Of a stretch of DNA of 64,000 nt, positions 42,714-51,324 are shown in pieces. Numbering within the stretch: position 1 is the stretch's first letter; each line of letters starts with the position of its first letter. The DNA lies in contig NZ_JACCFE010000002.1 of assembly GCF_014256275.1 (NCBI RefSeq), forward strand, positions 4,134,001-4,198,000. The letters are read 5' to 3'. The notes under the pieces are model-generated. The model ran no database searches, was not told the DNA's origin, and saw only the letters and a program-made list of their open reading frames with translations. The stretch comes from Rhodococcus sp. 4CII (GTDB taxonomy: Bacteria; Actinomycetota; Actinomycetes; Mycobacteriales; Mycobacteriaceae). The position numbers and the translations under genes are program-made.

Positions 42714-44129
42714 GTGAAATGTGATTTGTATGTGGACGGCACATGGTGTGCCTCCGCGAGTGCCGAGCGTATCGACGTGGTCGATCCGACCACCGAGGAG
42801 CTGATCGGGGACGTCCCCGCCGGATCGGCAGAGGATGTCGATCTTGCGGTTGCCGCTGCGAGACGGGCGTTGGAGCCGTGGTCACAGACCGAGCCGAGCG
42901 CACGGGCCGAGTTCGTGTCTCGTCTGGCCGACGAACTGGAACGGCGGCAGGACGAGATCACGGACCTCGTGGTCGCCGAGGTCGGCACCCCGCGCAGGGT
43001 GGCGCGCTGGGCGCAGGTCGGACTGGGCATCGTCGACCTGCGGGAGGCCGTCACCGCTGCCGAGGACTTCCCGTTCGAAGAAACGCTCCGAAACTCACTG
43101 ATCGTGAGGGAGCCGGTCGGTGCGGTCGGGTGCATCACGCCCTGGAACTACCCGCTGCACCAGATCACCGCCAAAATCGGCGCCGCGCTCGTGACCGGGT
43201 GCACGGTCGTCGTCAAGGCCAGCGAGGTCGCCCCGTTCACCGCTCGGGCCCTGGCCGAAGCCGTCGACGCCGTCGGCATCCCACCGGGCGTGTTCAACCT
43301 CGTCCACGGATACGGACCGATCGTCGGCGAGGCCATCGCCGTGCATCCGGACATCGACATGGTCAGCTTCACCGGATCGAACTCGGTCGGAAAGCGGGTC
43401 CTCGAATTGGCCGCGGGAACCGTGAAGCGGGTGTCGGTCGAACTGGGCGGCAAGAGCGCGGCGGTGCTGCTCGACGACCTGAGGGGCGACGACTTCGCGA
43501 AGGCGGTGCAGCACACCGTGCGCGCCTGCTTCATGAACGGCGGACAGTCCTGCAATGCGCAGACGCGGATGCTCGTACCGCGCTCGCGCCTCGCCGACTC
43601 CGAGAAGTTCGCCGCAGCGGCGGTCGCCGCCTATACCCCGGGCGACCCGACCGACGGCGACACGAAGCTCGGTCCCATGGTCACGGCGGCTCAGCGGGAG
43701 CGGGTGCTCGGCTACATCCGCACCGGTGTCAAGGAGGGCGCGAGACTCGTCGCCGGTTCCGTCGACGCACCCGCCCGCACGGGGTTCTTCGTCGAGCCGA
43801 CCGTGTTCTCCGAGGTGGATCCAGACGCCACGATCGCTCAGGAGGAGATCTTCGGTCCGGTGCTGTCGATCATCCCGTACGACACGCTCGAACACGCGAT
43901 CGCGATCGCGAACGGCACGATCTTCGGTATCGCCGGCGCTGTGTGGTCTTCCGACCCGGAGCGTGCGACGTCGGTCGGGCGGAAGCTGCGCGCCACGCAG
44001 ATCGAGGTCAACGGCGGAAAGTTCAACGGTGCAGCGCCGTTCGGCGGGTTCAAACAGTCCGGCCATGGGCGTGAGGGCGGTGCGTTCGGTCTCGCGGAGT
44101 TCACCGAAGTCAAGAGTCTGCAGCTGTAG
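42714..44129 (+). CDS. Aldehyde dehydrogenase
   Basis: A 471-residue NAD(P)-dependent aldehyde dehydrogenase. The NAD motif FTGSNSVGKRVLELA, the general-base Glu in VELGGKSAAVLL and the nucleophile Cys in NGGQSCNAQTRM are intact, as is the EEIFGPVLSIIPYD block. It starts at GTG 42714 with GGAG upstream. It likely oxidises an aldehyde released by the neighbouring pathway to the acid. It is followed 46 bases later by a Rieske oxygenase gene. Confidence 0.93.
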   Translation: MKCDLYVDGTWCASASAERIDVVDPTTEELIGDVPAGSAEDVDLAVAAARRALEPWSQTEPSARAEFVSRLADELERRQDEITDLVVAEVGTPRRVARWAQVGLGIVDLREAVTAAEDFPFEETLRNSLIVREPVGAVGCITPWNYPLHQITAKIGAALVTGCTVVVKASEVAPFTARALAEAVDAVGIPPGVFNLVHGYGPIVGEAIAVHPDIDMVSFTGSNSVGKRVLELAAGTVKRVSVELGGKSAAVLLDDLRGDDFAKAVQHTVRACFMNGGQSCNAQTRMLVPRSRLADSEKFAAAAVAAYTPGDPTDGDTKLGPMVTAAQRERVLGYIRTGVKEGARLVAGSVDAPARTGFFVEPTVFSEVDPDATIAQEEIFGPVLSIIPYDTLEHAIAIANGTIFGIAGAVWSSDPERATSVGRKLRATQIEVNGGKFNGAAPFGGFKQSGHGREGGAFGLAEFTEVKSLQL

Positions 44130-44175
44130 CGACGCGCGTGCGGGCTCTGACGGGTTCCGCGAAGGAGTGAGCACG

Positions 44176-45366
44176 ATGGTTTATACCGATCTGCCGTACG
44201 ACGAGGTGACGAAGACCGGGTTCGCCCGGGCCATGTTCGATCACCTCGCCGAGGGCACCACCGATATGGCGCCGGAGATCCTCGAGGTCGATCCTCGCGT
44301 CTACACCGATCCGGAACTCGCGGCTCGGGAGCGCGCCGAACTGTTCGGATATGTTCCGATCATCGCGGCGCACAGTACCGAACTTCCCGGCAAGAACGAT
44401 TTCCTGACCGTCCAACTGCCCAACAACGAAGTTGTCCTCGTTCGGCAGGCCGACGGCGGAGTTCGTGGCTTCGTGAATACCTGTCGACACCGAGGCGCGC
44501 GTCTCGTCCCCGACGACAAGGGCACGAAGCGGATCTTCTCGTGCCGCTACCACGGCTGGGCGTACGGAAGCGACGGCAGCCTGCGCTCGATCGCGGACGA
44601 ACCCACGTTCGGATCGGTCGAGCGCAGCTGCATGAGCCTGCTGGAGATTCCGGTCGAGGAGCGACACGGCTTCATCTGGGCCGTCGACTCCGCGGCGGGT
44701 GATCGCAAGATCGACATTGCGGAGTGGCTCGGCCTGGAGTTCGACGAGTCCCTCGCCGCCATGGAGATGGACAAGTACACCTGCCACATCGCCCAGAACT
44801 TCGATGTGGACATCAACTGGAAAGTCCTGATGGACGCCTTCCTCGACGGCTACCACATCACCTCGACCCACGCCGGAACCGTGGCCCCGTACTTCTACAA
44901 CAACGCGCAGGCCTGGGAGCCGATGGGCAGGCACGGGCGGATGGTGACGGCACGCAAGAGTATCGATGCCGTGCGTGGTGCGGCGCCCGAGGCCGTGCCG
45001 ATCGATCGACACATCACGGTTGCGCACTTCCTGATGCCGAACATGACGGTCCTGCGGCAACCGGACCATCTGGAGGTCCTCAACTTCGTGCCTGCTCCGG
45101 GCACGGCCGTCGGAACTCGGATGCAGATGCGGCTCCTCACGCGGGAACCTGCGGTGACGGAGGAGGAGAAGGCGCGGTGGGACAAGAACTGGAGCATTCT
45201 CATGGCCGTGCTTCGTGACGAGGACCTCGTCGTCAACGAAGGCCTGCAGCGGGCCGTGGCGAATACCGACATCGGGCCGCTCCATTTCGGACGCAACGAG
45301 ATCGCCAACCAGCACTTTCATCAGTGGATGGCGCGGGCGTTCGAGGATCCGCGTAGGTGGGGCTGA
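44176..45366 (+). CDS. Rieske-type ring-hydroxylating oxygenase, large subunit
   Basis: A 396-residue oxygenase alpha subunit. The Rieske [2Fe-2S] cluster ligands are CRHRGA and CRYHGWAYG (about residues 97-120). The mononuclear iron site is in DAFLDGYHITSTHAG (His, His, with a later Asp). It hydroxylates aromatic acids or demethylates, using electrons from a ferredoxin/reductase not encoded next to it. No beta subunit gene is present, so it is likely a homotrimeric type. AAGGAG precedes ATG 44176. A terminator hairpin follows. Confidence 0.9.
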   Translation: MVYTDLPYDEVTKTGFARAMFDHLAEGTTDMAPEILEVDPRVYTDPELAARERAELFGYVPIIAAHSTELPGKNDFLTVQLPNNEVVLVRQADGGVRGFVNTCRHRGARLVPDDKGTKRIFSCRYHGWAYGSDGSLRSIADEPTFGSVERSCMSLLEIPVEERHGFIWAVDSAAGDRKIDIAEWLGLEFDESLAAMEMDKYTCHIAQNFDVDINWKVLMDAFLDGYHITSTHAGTVAPYFYNNAQAWEPMGRHGRMVTARKSIDAVRGAAPEAVPIDRHITVAHFLMPNMTVLRQPDHLEVLNFVPAPGTAVGTRMQMRLLTREPAVTEEEKARWDKNWSILMAVLRDEDLVVNEGLQRAVANTDIGPLHFGRNEIANQHFHQWMARAFEDPRRWG

Positions 45367-45379
45367 GCTCCGAAGACAT

Positions 45380-45411
45380 GATGGGCGGTCGACCTCTGTC
45401 GGCCGCCCATC
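45380..45411 (+). terminator. Terminator hairpin after the Rieske oxygenase gene
   Basis: A 14-bp stem with one mismatch (GATGGGCGGTCGAC with GTCGGCCGCCCATC) and a CTCT loop, 13 bases after the stop. Confidence 0.75.
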
Positions 45412-45485
45412 GCCGCCCTGGTCGACGTCGCACGTAATTGCGCAGCGCGCCAGAAGGTTCGATAGAAGCAATAGTTCGTTCCGGC

Positions 45486-45514
45486 TTGTCACGAGTACCA
45501 ACAACCATTAGATT
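45486..45514 (+). promoter_or_regulatory. Promoter of the MFS transporter gene
   Basis: TTGTCA (45486-45491), 17 bases, TAGATT (45509-45514). The surrounding TTAGATTAAC is identical to that at 35391-35400. Confidence 0.55.
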
Positions 45515-45530
45515 AACGCTCATGTGACGT

Positions 45531-45544
45531 ACGCCATATGGCGT
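45531..45544. promoter_or_regulatory. Perfect 14-bp palindrome at the MFS promoter
   Basis: ACGCCATATGGCGT is perfectly symmetric and lies just past the expected transcription start, 65 bases before the coding start. A repressor operator is likely. Confidence 0.6.
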
Positions 45545-45608
45545 CTATATCCGCCACCCCCGCCCTGCCGTCATCGAGCCCAAACATTCACAAACCCGAA
45601 GGAATCGC

Positions 45609-46958
45609 ATGTCGCACAACTCCGGTCCGGTGAAAGAAGGTACCGCCTCGGGTGCCAGATCCGTGGTCCTCACCTGCTTGGCCATCACGATCCTCGACGG
45701 CGTCGACCTCATCATGTTCGGTGCCGTCCTGCCGACGTTGCTGGAGACCAAACAGTGGGGAATTACAACCGCAACAGCAGGTTTGATCGGAAGTCTGTCG
45801 CTGGTCGGAATGATGGCCGGTGCCATGCTGGCCGGCTACATCACCGATCGCATCGGCCGGCGACCCGTCGTACTCGCCTGCATCGTGAGCTTCAGCCTGT
45901 TCACCGGACTGTGCGCCCTCGCGCCGAACGTCGAGGCCTTCGGACTATTCCGGTTGCTGGCCGGACTCGGTTTCGGTGGAGCACTCCCCACCCTCATTGC
46001 GCTCACCCAGGAATACGTCAAGGTCGATCGACGACAGTTCTACAACGGTGTCATTCAGACCGGCTTCCCGATCGGCGGGTGTCTGGTCGCCGTTGCCGGC
46101 ATCTTCGTGATCCCCGCCTTCGGATGGAAATCGATGTTCGCCGCGGGTGGCCTTCTCGGCGTCGTCCTGTTTGTGACGGCATACCGGAAGCTGCCCGAAT
46201 CGATTACCTTCCTGACGAGCAAGGGGCGGCACGATGAGGCCGGCGCGCTGGCGCAGCGCTACTCGATCGACGCAAGCGCCGAATCGGGAATGGCGCTCGA
46301 GCAGTCGAGAGATACTGGCAGTGAAACGAAGTCGGGACTGAAGCTCCTGTTCGCGCCGGGTTACCGGGTCGCGACGATCATGTTCCCGCTCATCACCTTC
46401 TTCGGACTCCTCGTCTCCTACGGCATGAATACCTGGATTCCGCAGATGCTGAGGGCTTCCGGTTACGACCTCGGATCCGCTCTGACGTTCCTGCTCGCGT
46501 TCAACCTCGGCAGCGCGATCGGCATGGTGGTGATCACGGGCCTGGCGGATCGGGTGGGATCGCGTCCGGTGATCTCGGTGAGCTTCATCGGTGGTGCGCT
46601 CGCAGTGTCTGCCCTGACCCTGCAGCCGGCACAGGCGGTTGTCTTCGGACTGGTTCTCCTGATCGGATTCTGCTCCTCGTCAACGACGGGTGTCTACGGA
46701 TTCGTCGGGGTCTACTTCCCGGCCGCGGCGCGTGGCACGGCGCTCGGGCTGGCGGTCGGCCTCGGGCGGTTGGGTGGCGTGTGCGGTCCCATTCTCGCCG
46801 GCCTGATCATGAGTTCGGCGTTGGGATCGAACTGGGCCTACTACGCCTTCGCGTTCGCCGGAGTAGCTGCTGCAGTGCTGGTCTCGTCGGTACCCCGAGC
46901 GAACAAGACCGCGGCCAGAACGCCCTCCACCGTCGAGAAGGCCGCAGAACTTGCCTGA
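45609..46958 (+). CDS. MFS transporter, aromatic acid:H+ symporter type
   Basis: A 449-residue, 12-helix transporter of the AAHS family. The first helix carries TILDGVDLIMFGAVLPTLLE, with the conserved acidic DG-D motif. The cytoplasmic loop 2-3 has GYITDRIGRRPVVLA, the MFS signature, and a second copy is GLADRVGSRPVISV. It should import an aromatic or related acid. AAGGA precedes ATG 45609. It has its own promoter, related to that of the cupin operon, so uptake and breakdown may be induced together. Confidence 0.9.
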   Translation: MSHNSGPVKEGTASGARSVVLTCLAITILDGVDLIMFGAVLPTLLETKQWGITTATAGLIGSLSLVGMMAGAMLAGYITDRIGRRPVVLACIVSFSLFTGLCALAPNVEAFGLFRLLAGLGFGGALPTLIALTQEYVKVDRRQFYNGVIQTGFPIGGCLVAVAGIFVIPAFGWKSMFAAGGLLGVVLFVTAYRKLPESITFLTSKGRHDEAGALAQRYSIDASAESGMALEQSRDTGSETKSGLKLLFAPGYRVATIMFPLITFFGLLVSYGMNTWIPQMLRASGYDLGSALTFLLAFNLGSAIGMVVITGLADRVGSRPVISVSFIGGALAVSALTLQPAQAVVFGLVLLIGFCSSSTTGVYGFVGVYFPAAARGTALGLAVGLGRLGGVCGPILAGLIMSSALGSNWAYYAFAFAGVAAAVLVSSVPRANKTAARTPSTVEKAAELA

Positions 46959-47030
46959 GTGCGGGCTCGTTCCTCCCGCAGAAACGCCACGTTCGATCCG
47001 AGGCGTGGTGACACAGAAAGGTCCACCGAA

Positions 47031-47183
47031 GTGACGACGAAAACAAGACTGACGTGCCCGTGTGGAACCGCGATCACCGGCACGGACGAAGACGACCTGG
47101 TTGCGAGGACGCGGTTGCACCTGGCCGAGTCGCATCCCGGAATGGAGTACTCGCGAGACGAGATCCTCTTCATCGCGTATTAG
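47031..47183 (+). CDS. Small DUF1059-like protein
   Basis: A 50-residue protein starting at GTG 47031 after AAAGG. It has LTCPCGTAITGTDEDDLVAR, HLAESHPGMEYSRDEIL, the pattern of DUF1059 (a Cys-x-Cys-Gly, Asp-rich middle, His-x-x-x-x-His-Pro). These may bind a metal. Function is unknown. It is 31 bases before an SDR gene on the same strand, so it is likely coexpressed. Confidence 0.65.
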   Translation: MTTKTRLTCPCGTAITGTDEDDLVARTRLHLAESHPGMEYSRDEILFIAY

Positions 47184-47214
47184 ACCCGACACATGTTCGA
47201 ACAGAGGAGTATTC

Positions 47215-48336
47215 ATGAAACTCGAAGGCAAGGTCGCGCTGATCACAGGTGCCGGATCCGGGTTGGGGCGCGAGGCGGCCCAGTTGTTCGCGTCGGAGGG
47301 CGCGAAGGTGGCGGTGGTCGATATCGATCCGGAGCGGGCAAAGGGCACGGTCGCGCTGGTGGAAAAGAACGGTGGTTCAGCTGTCGCGATCACCGCCGAT
47401 GTGCGGATCGAGCAGCAGGTGATCGACGCCGTGGCGGCGACGCTGGCGGCGTTCGGCAAGCTCGATATCGCCTGGGCCAATGCGGGAATCGTCTCACGCG
47501 GCGGAGTGCCATCGGTCGCCGGCGGTGAACAGGTCGAGTTCCAGGATCTGACGGATGCGGACTGGCAGGACGTGGTCGGTGTGAACCTGTCGGGTGTGTT
47601 CTACACCGCTAAGGCCGCGGTGCCGGCACTGCGGGCCAATGGTGGTGGTGTCATTCTGGCGACGTCGTCGGCGGCGTCGTTCGTGGCCTACCACAGCATC
47701 GCGGCGTACTCGGCGACGAAAGCCGGTGTGAACGGGATGGTTCGGGGATTGAGTCTGGATCTGGGGAAGTACGGGATCCGAGTCAACGCCATCGCACCGA
47801 CGCACGGTATGTCACCGAACTTCCTGGCGCCTGCGGGTGCGCCGGTGGTTGGACAGTCCTACGAGCAGGTGGCCGGCCCCTGGGATCCCGAGGTGTCGCC
47901 GATTCCGCTGAAGCTCAATCGTCCGCCGTCATTGTCGGACAACGCGCGGGCCGCGTTGTTCCTGGTGTCCGATGATTCGGCGTATATCTCGGGCGTGACT
48001 CTGCCGACCACCGATGGTGGCACGTTATCTCGCGTGGCGATGATGTTCCCGGAAGACGGCAACAATCCTCCCCCCCATCGTCACCGGCGAGGAGTGACCG
48101 TCATGACTGCCCACGACAACGCACCGCGGAACGGCCCGCGCCGCCTCGTCGTTGATCGGTCGGTGTGCGCCGGGCACGGTGTGTGTTACGGCCATTCACC
48201 CGAGGTCGTCGACTGCGATGATTCCGGATTTCCGGTGATCCTCCAGGACCCACTCGAATTCGACCAGCACATCACGGCCGCCGAGGAGGCGGCCGTGATG
48301 TGCCCCGAGCGCGCCATGACGCTCGAGTCGCTCTGA
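47215..48336 (+). CDS. Short-chain dehydrogenase joined in frame to a ferredoxin (probable frameshift fusion)
   Basis: A continuous 373-residue frame. Residues 1 to about 285 are a classical SDR (ITGAGSGLGREAAQLFASEG, WANAG, ATSSAAS, YSATKAG). The C-terminal part is a ferredoxin. The junction lies at a run of seven C (48070-48076). With one C fewer, the SDR would end at TGA 48095-48097 and the ferredoxin would start from its own ATG 48103 behind GAGGAG. Either a sequence error or a slippery tract may explain the fusion. The SDR substrate is unknown. The 47215 start follows GAGGAG. Confidence 0.8.
   Translation: MKLEGKVALITGAGSGLGREAAQLFASEGAKVAVVDIDPERAKGTVALVEKNGGSAVAITADVRIEQQVIDAVAATLAAFGKLDIAWANAGIVSRGGVPSVAGGEQVEFQDLTDADWQDVVGVNLSGVFYTAKAAVPALRANGGGVILATSSAASFVAYHSIAAYSATKAGVNGMVRGLSLDLGKYGIRVNAIAPTHGMSPNFLAPAGAPVVGQSYEQVAGPWDPEVSPIPLKLNRPPSLSDNARAALFLVSDDSAYISGVTLPTTDGGTLSRVAMMFPEDGNNPPPHRHRRGVTVMTAHDNAPRNGPRRLVVDRSVCAGHGVCYGHSPEVVDCDDSGFPVILQDPLEFDQHITAAEEAAVMCPERAMTLESL
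48103..48336 (+). CDS. Ferredoxin, CxxHxxC [3Fe-4S] type
   Basis: A 77-residue ferredoxin if translated from ATG 48103. The cluster motif is CAGHGVC (residues about 22-28), with the last Cys in VMCPERAM. His replaces the second Cys, as in actinobacterial P450 partners. GAGGAG lies just before, which suggests independent translation even though the upstream SDR frame runs into it. It could feed the P450 at 33910 or the Rieske oxygenase at 44176. Confidence 0.8.
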   Translation: MTAHDNAPRNGPRRLVVDRSVCAGHGVCYGHSPEVVDCDDSGFPVILQDPLEFDQHITAAEEAAVMCPERAMTLESL

Positions 48337-48376
48337 CCACGCGCAAATCGACCGAACGGCCGGAACTCCGCGGCCG

Positions 48377-48439
48377 TTATGCGGTGATTCCGCCGTCGGC
48401 GGTGTAGACGGCTCCGTTGACGAAGGAGGAGTCGATCGA
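48377..48439 (-). pseudogene. 3' fragment of a short-chain dehydrogenase
   Basis: Read leftward it ends SFVNGAVYTADGGITA and a TAA stop, the closing strand typical of SDRs (variant of the GxxxxxDGG motif). Upstream of about 48439 the similarity stops. About 20 codons remain. Confidence 0.6.
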
Positions 48440-48501
48440 TAAGTGTTGCTTACCGGCGGGCCCACGATACGACCTGGTATCGGGCGGGTAACGGCGGCGC
48501 A

Positions 48502-48888
48502 GTGGTCCCAGTCACAGCGATCGGACAGCCCCGATGTTTGCCGTGCCGACACAGGAAAACCGTCGCGTTCCACGAAATCGCGCACGAGGTCTTCCTGCCC
48601 AGTGCGACCGGGCCGGCGGAGTGGACCGACCGACTATTGGTTGGTGAACCCGCGCCCGGATGGGTCACGCGCTCGCACCGGCCCGGCGATATCGACCGTC
48701 GTGGATGCCCGAACAATGCGCCGCCGGCTACTGCGGCATCGCCACGACCGCGGAATCGGTTCCCCAGTTCTACGCGCACCCCGGCGTTCGCTACGTCGCC
48801 ATCGAAGACCTCGCCCCCACGCACGTTCTCCTCTGCGCTCGCGCAGACGACACCAACCCCGCCGTGGCAGCGTTCGAACAACTCGTGA
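48502..48888 (+). pseudogene. Possible remnant of a zincin-type gene
   Basis: Within this frame the segment RKTVAFHEIAHEVF holds a HExxH zinc-protease motif like those of ArdC-type or similar proteins, but nothing else on either side fits. The later part runs over the LysR fragment in another frame and is not coding. This is a weak call. Confidence 0.25.
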
Positions 48889-48908
48889 GCGAGATCGTGG
48901 ACACTTGA
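48660..48908 (+). pseudogene. C-terminal fragment of a LysR-family regulator
   Basis: The last about 58 codons read as the end of a LysR ligand domain (CGIATTAESVPQFYAHPGVR, HVLLCARADDTNPAVAAFEQ and LVSEIVDT before the stop). No helix-turn-helix or N-terminal domain is present. Between 48909 and 49130 no gene was seen. Confidence 0.6.
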
Positions 48909-49130
48909 ATCCGCGAGGGTCGGCTTCGTCTGGCAGCCGGGGATGTGGCCGTCGGGGTGCAGTGCGCCGGTGACGCCGCGATCAACGGTTCCCTCGACTC
49001 CTTCCCCTCACCCGGAGGGAATAATCCTGGTTCCTTACGGGGTATTTCCGGCAGAATTTGTAGCGTCGATCACATCGCGTTGCTTACGGTCGCCCTGACC
49101 GATCTTGCGCCGCGAAATTGAGGAGCCGTT

Positions 49131-50135
49131 GTGATCACCGCTGCTGATGTCGATTACCACCCGAGTGAGCCGTCGGCTCGGACCTGGGCTGAGACCATTG
49201 TGTTGGTCTTTTCAGTTCCGGAGGCCGGAATCCTCGGCAACGCTTACGTTCTGTCTCGGCCTAATGTCGGGGCCACCATCTCGTCGGTGGTCGTGCATTC
49301 CGGGCTCTGCACGCAGCCCTACCAGATCGATTTCACGGACCCGCAGATGCACGTACCGGCCCCGGAGGTGTTCTCGAAGTTCACGCTGGAGAGCGGGCTG
49401 AGTCTCGAGGCGACGAACGCGCCCCGCGATTTCCGTGTCTCGTACGAGAATGCACTGGGGGTCTGTCGTTTCGACCTCCAATTCCAAGGCCTGCACGAAC
49501 CTTTCGACGTCCACGACGCCAGCCAGAATCCGCTCGTAGCCGGTGCTGACGGCCCCATCGACACCGGGCTCGGTGACGTGTGGGCGAACGGGCACTACGA
49601 CATGATCGGGCACGTGACCGGCACCCTGGAACTGCGGGGCAAGGAGTACCAGGTCGACTGTTTCGACGGCATGGACCGTAGTTGGGGGCCCCGCGCGGAG
49701 CTCGGACACAGTGGTGCCGCCTGGATCCACGTGACGCTCGGCCCCGACTTCGGACTGCACCTGGGGATGGCCCTGGGCATCCGGAACGGCGAGGTGGTCT
49801 ACGAGGGTCTGCGCTTCGGCTATGTCGTCGAGGACGGCGAAGTCTTCGGGATCACCCACGCGACCGTCGAGGCCTCCCGAGTCGACTTGATCGCTGTCAA
49901 CAATCACATCACCGCAGTCGACGTCCGCGGCAAGAAGCACGAATTCTTCGGTACCGCCGTCGGTGGCGCACCGTGGTACAGCTTCAGCCCCGCCTACGTC
50001 AGTTGCCAGAGCCTGTTCCGTTACCAGGTCGGAAACCGGGTCGGATACGCCGAGGCGACGGATGTGCTGGGACTGGAGTTTCTCGCCGAGCGACTGTCGA
50101 GTCATGGCCGGCTGCGCGCAGGGGCCCGTCCCTGA
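49131..50135 (+). CDS. DUF7064-like protein, copy A
   Basis: A 334-residue soluble, beta-rich protein of a family best described as DUF7064/DUF7065 (lipocalin-like, distantly like AttH/CrtC). Key segments are ETIVLVFSVPEAGILGNAYV, FQGLHEPFDVHDASQNP and CFDGMDRSWGPRAELG (a conserved D-x-SWGPR). No catalytic function is established for it. Its paralogue is at 56937, with about half of residues alike by eye. GTG 49131 follows GAGGAG. It leads the rightward operon with an alcohol dehydrogenase and a kinase-like gene. Confidence 0.7.
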   Translation: MITAADVDYHPSEPSARTWAETIVLVFSVPEAGILGNAYVLSRPNVGATISSVVVHSGLCTQPYQIDFTDPQMHVPAPEVFSKFTLESGLSLEATNAPRDFRVSYENALGVCRFDLQFQGLHEPFDVHDASQNPLVAGADGPIDTGLGDVWANGHYDMIGHVTGTLELRGKEYQVDCFDGMDRSWGPRAELGHSGAAWIHVTLGPDFGLHLGMALGIRNGEVVYEGLRFGYVVEDGEVFGITHATVEASRVDLIAVNNHITAVDVRGKKHEFFGTAVGGAPWYSFSPAYVSCQSLFRYQVGNRVGYAEATDVLGLEFLAERLSSHGRLRAGARP

Positions 50136-50175
50136 CGGTCCTGGTCTTCTCCGACGACGAAAGGCCGGCAATTCC

Positions 50176-51321
50176 ATGCAACGAACAATCACGGCCGCGG
50201 TGGTCACCGAACCCGGCGGTCAATTCATTACCCACCAGGTCGAACTCGTCGATCCCGGCCCCGACGAGGTGGTCGTCGAGATACGGGGCGTGGGTCTGTG
50301 CCACACCGATATCGCCGCCCGCGACGGACCCTTCGGCCTGACATATCCGATGGTTCTCGGGCACGAGGGCAGCGGGATAGTGGTCGAGGTCGGTGTAGGA
50401 GTGACGACCGTACGGCCCGGCGATCACGTCGCGCTGTCGTTCGCTTCGTGCGGGAAGTGCGGCCCGTGCGACGACGGCCACTCCGCCTATTGCCTCGAGT
50501 TCGCGGCACGAAACTACGGCGGTGGCCTCGAGGCGGACGGCACCAGCTCGATCAGCCTGCAGGGCGCCCCCGTGACCGCGGCGTCCTTCGGACAGTCGTC
50601 GTTCGCGTCCCACGCCCTCGTCTCCGCACGCAACGTCGTCAAGGTCGACGTGGATGTGCCGGTGGAACTCATCGGCCCGCTCGGCTGCCGTATACAGACC
50701 GGTGCCGGTGCGGTGTTCAACAGCCTCGACTGCAAGGAAGGCGAGTCGCTGCTGGTTCTCGGTGCCGGACCGGTGGGGCTGTCCGCCGTGATGGCGGCGA
50801 AAGTGCTTGGTTGCGAATCGATTATCGTCTCGGACCCGGATCGACGCCGCCGTACGCTCGCCGCCGACCTGGGTGCCACCGCGACTCTGGATCCGGGCGA
50901 TGGACCGCTCGTCGACCAAGTCCGTGCAGCGGTACCTGCGGGTGTGGACTACGCATTCGACACGACCGGAGTCCCGGCCGTCATGGTGGAGGCACTCGGC
51001 GCTCTCGCCCCGCTCGGCACACTCGGTTTCGTCGGTGTGCCGCACGACATGGCGGCCACGCTCGCGCTGCCTCTCGTGCCGGCGATGGTGGCCGGGCTGA
51101 CCGTCCGGGGCATCACGGAGGGGGACAGCGATCCTCGCACGTTCATCCCCTACCTGCTCGACCTCTATCGGGCCGGAAAATTCCCCTTCGACCGGCTCGT
51201 CGGCACGTTCCCGTTCGCCGACATCGAGGCTGCGGTACAGGCACAGCTGCGTGGCGAAGTCGCAAAAGTGGTCCTGATCCAGGACGGCGCCGACCCCACA
51301 CCCCACTCGAACGGAGAATGA
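50176..51321 (+). CDS. Zinc-dependent alcohol dehydrogenase
   Basis: A 381-residue medium-chain dehydrogenase. The catalytic zinc ligands are in GLCHTDIAARDG and LGHEGSGIVVEVG, and the structural zinc Cys cluster is CGKCGPCDDGHSAYC (about 92-106). The NAD motif is VLGAGPVGLSAVMAAKVLGC. It resembles aryl-alcohol dehydrogenases (XylB type). It has no counterpart in the mirror-image leftward set. It probably oxidises an alcohol released by the same unknown pathway. Confidence 0.9.
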   Translation: MQRTITAAVVTEPGGQFITHQVELVDPGPDEVVVEIRGVGLCHTDIAARDGPFGLTYPMVLGHEGSGIVVEVGVGVTTVRPGDHVALSFASCGKCGPCDDGHSAYCLEFAARNYGGGLEADGTSSISLQGAPVTAASFGQSSFASHALVSARNVVKVDVDVPVELIGPLGCRIQTGAGAVFNSLDCKEGESLLVLGAGPVGLSAVMAAKVLGCESIIVSDPDRRRRTLAADLGATATLDPGDGPLVDQVRAAVPAGVDYAFDTTGVPAVMVEALGALAPLGTLGFVGVPHDMAATLALPLVPAMVAGLTVRGITEGDSDPRTFIPYLLDLYRAGKFPFDRLVGTFPFADIEAAVQAQLRGEVAKVVLIQDGADPTPHSNGE

Positions 51322-51324
51322 TTC

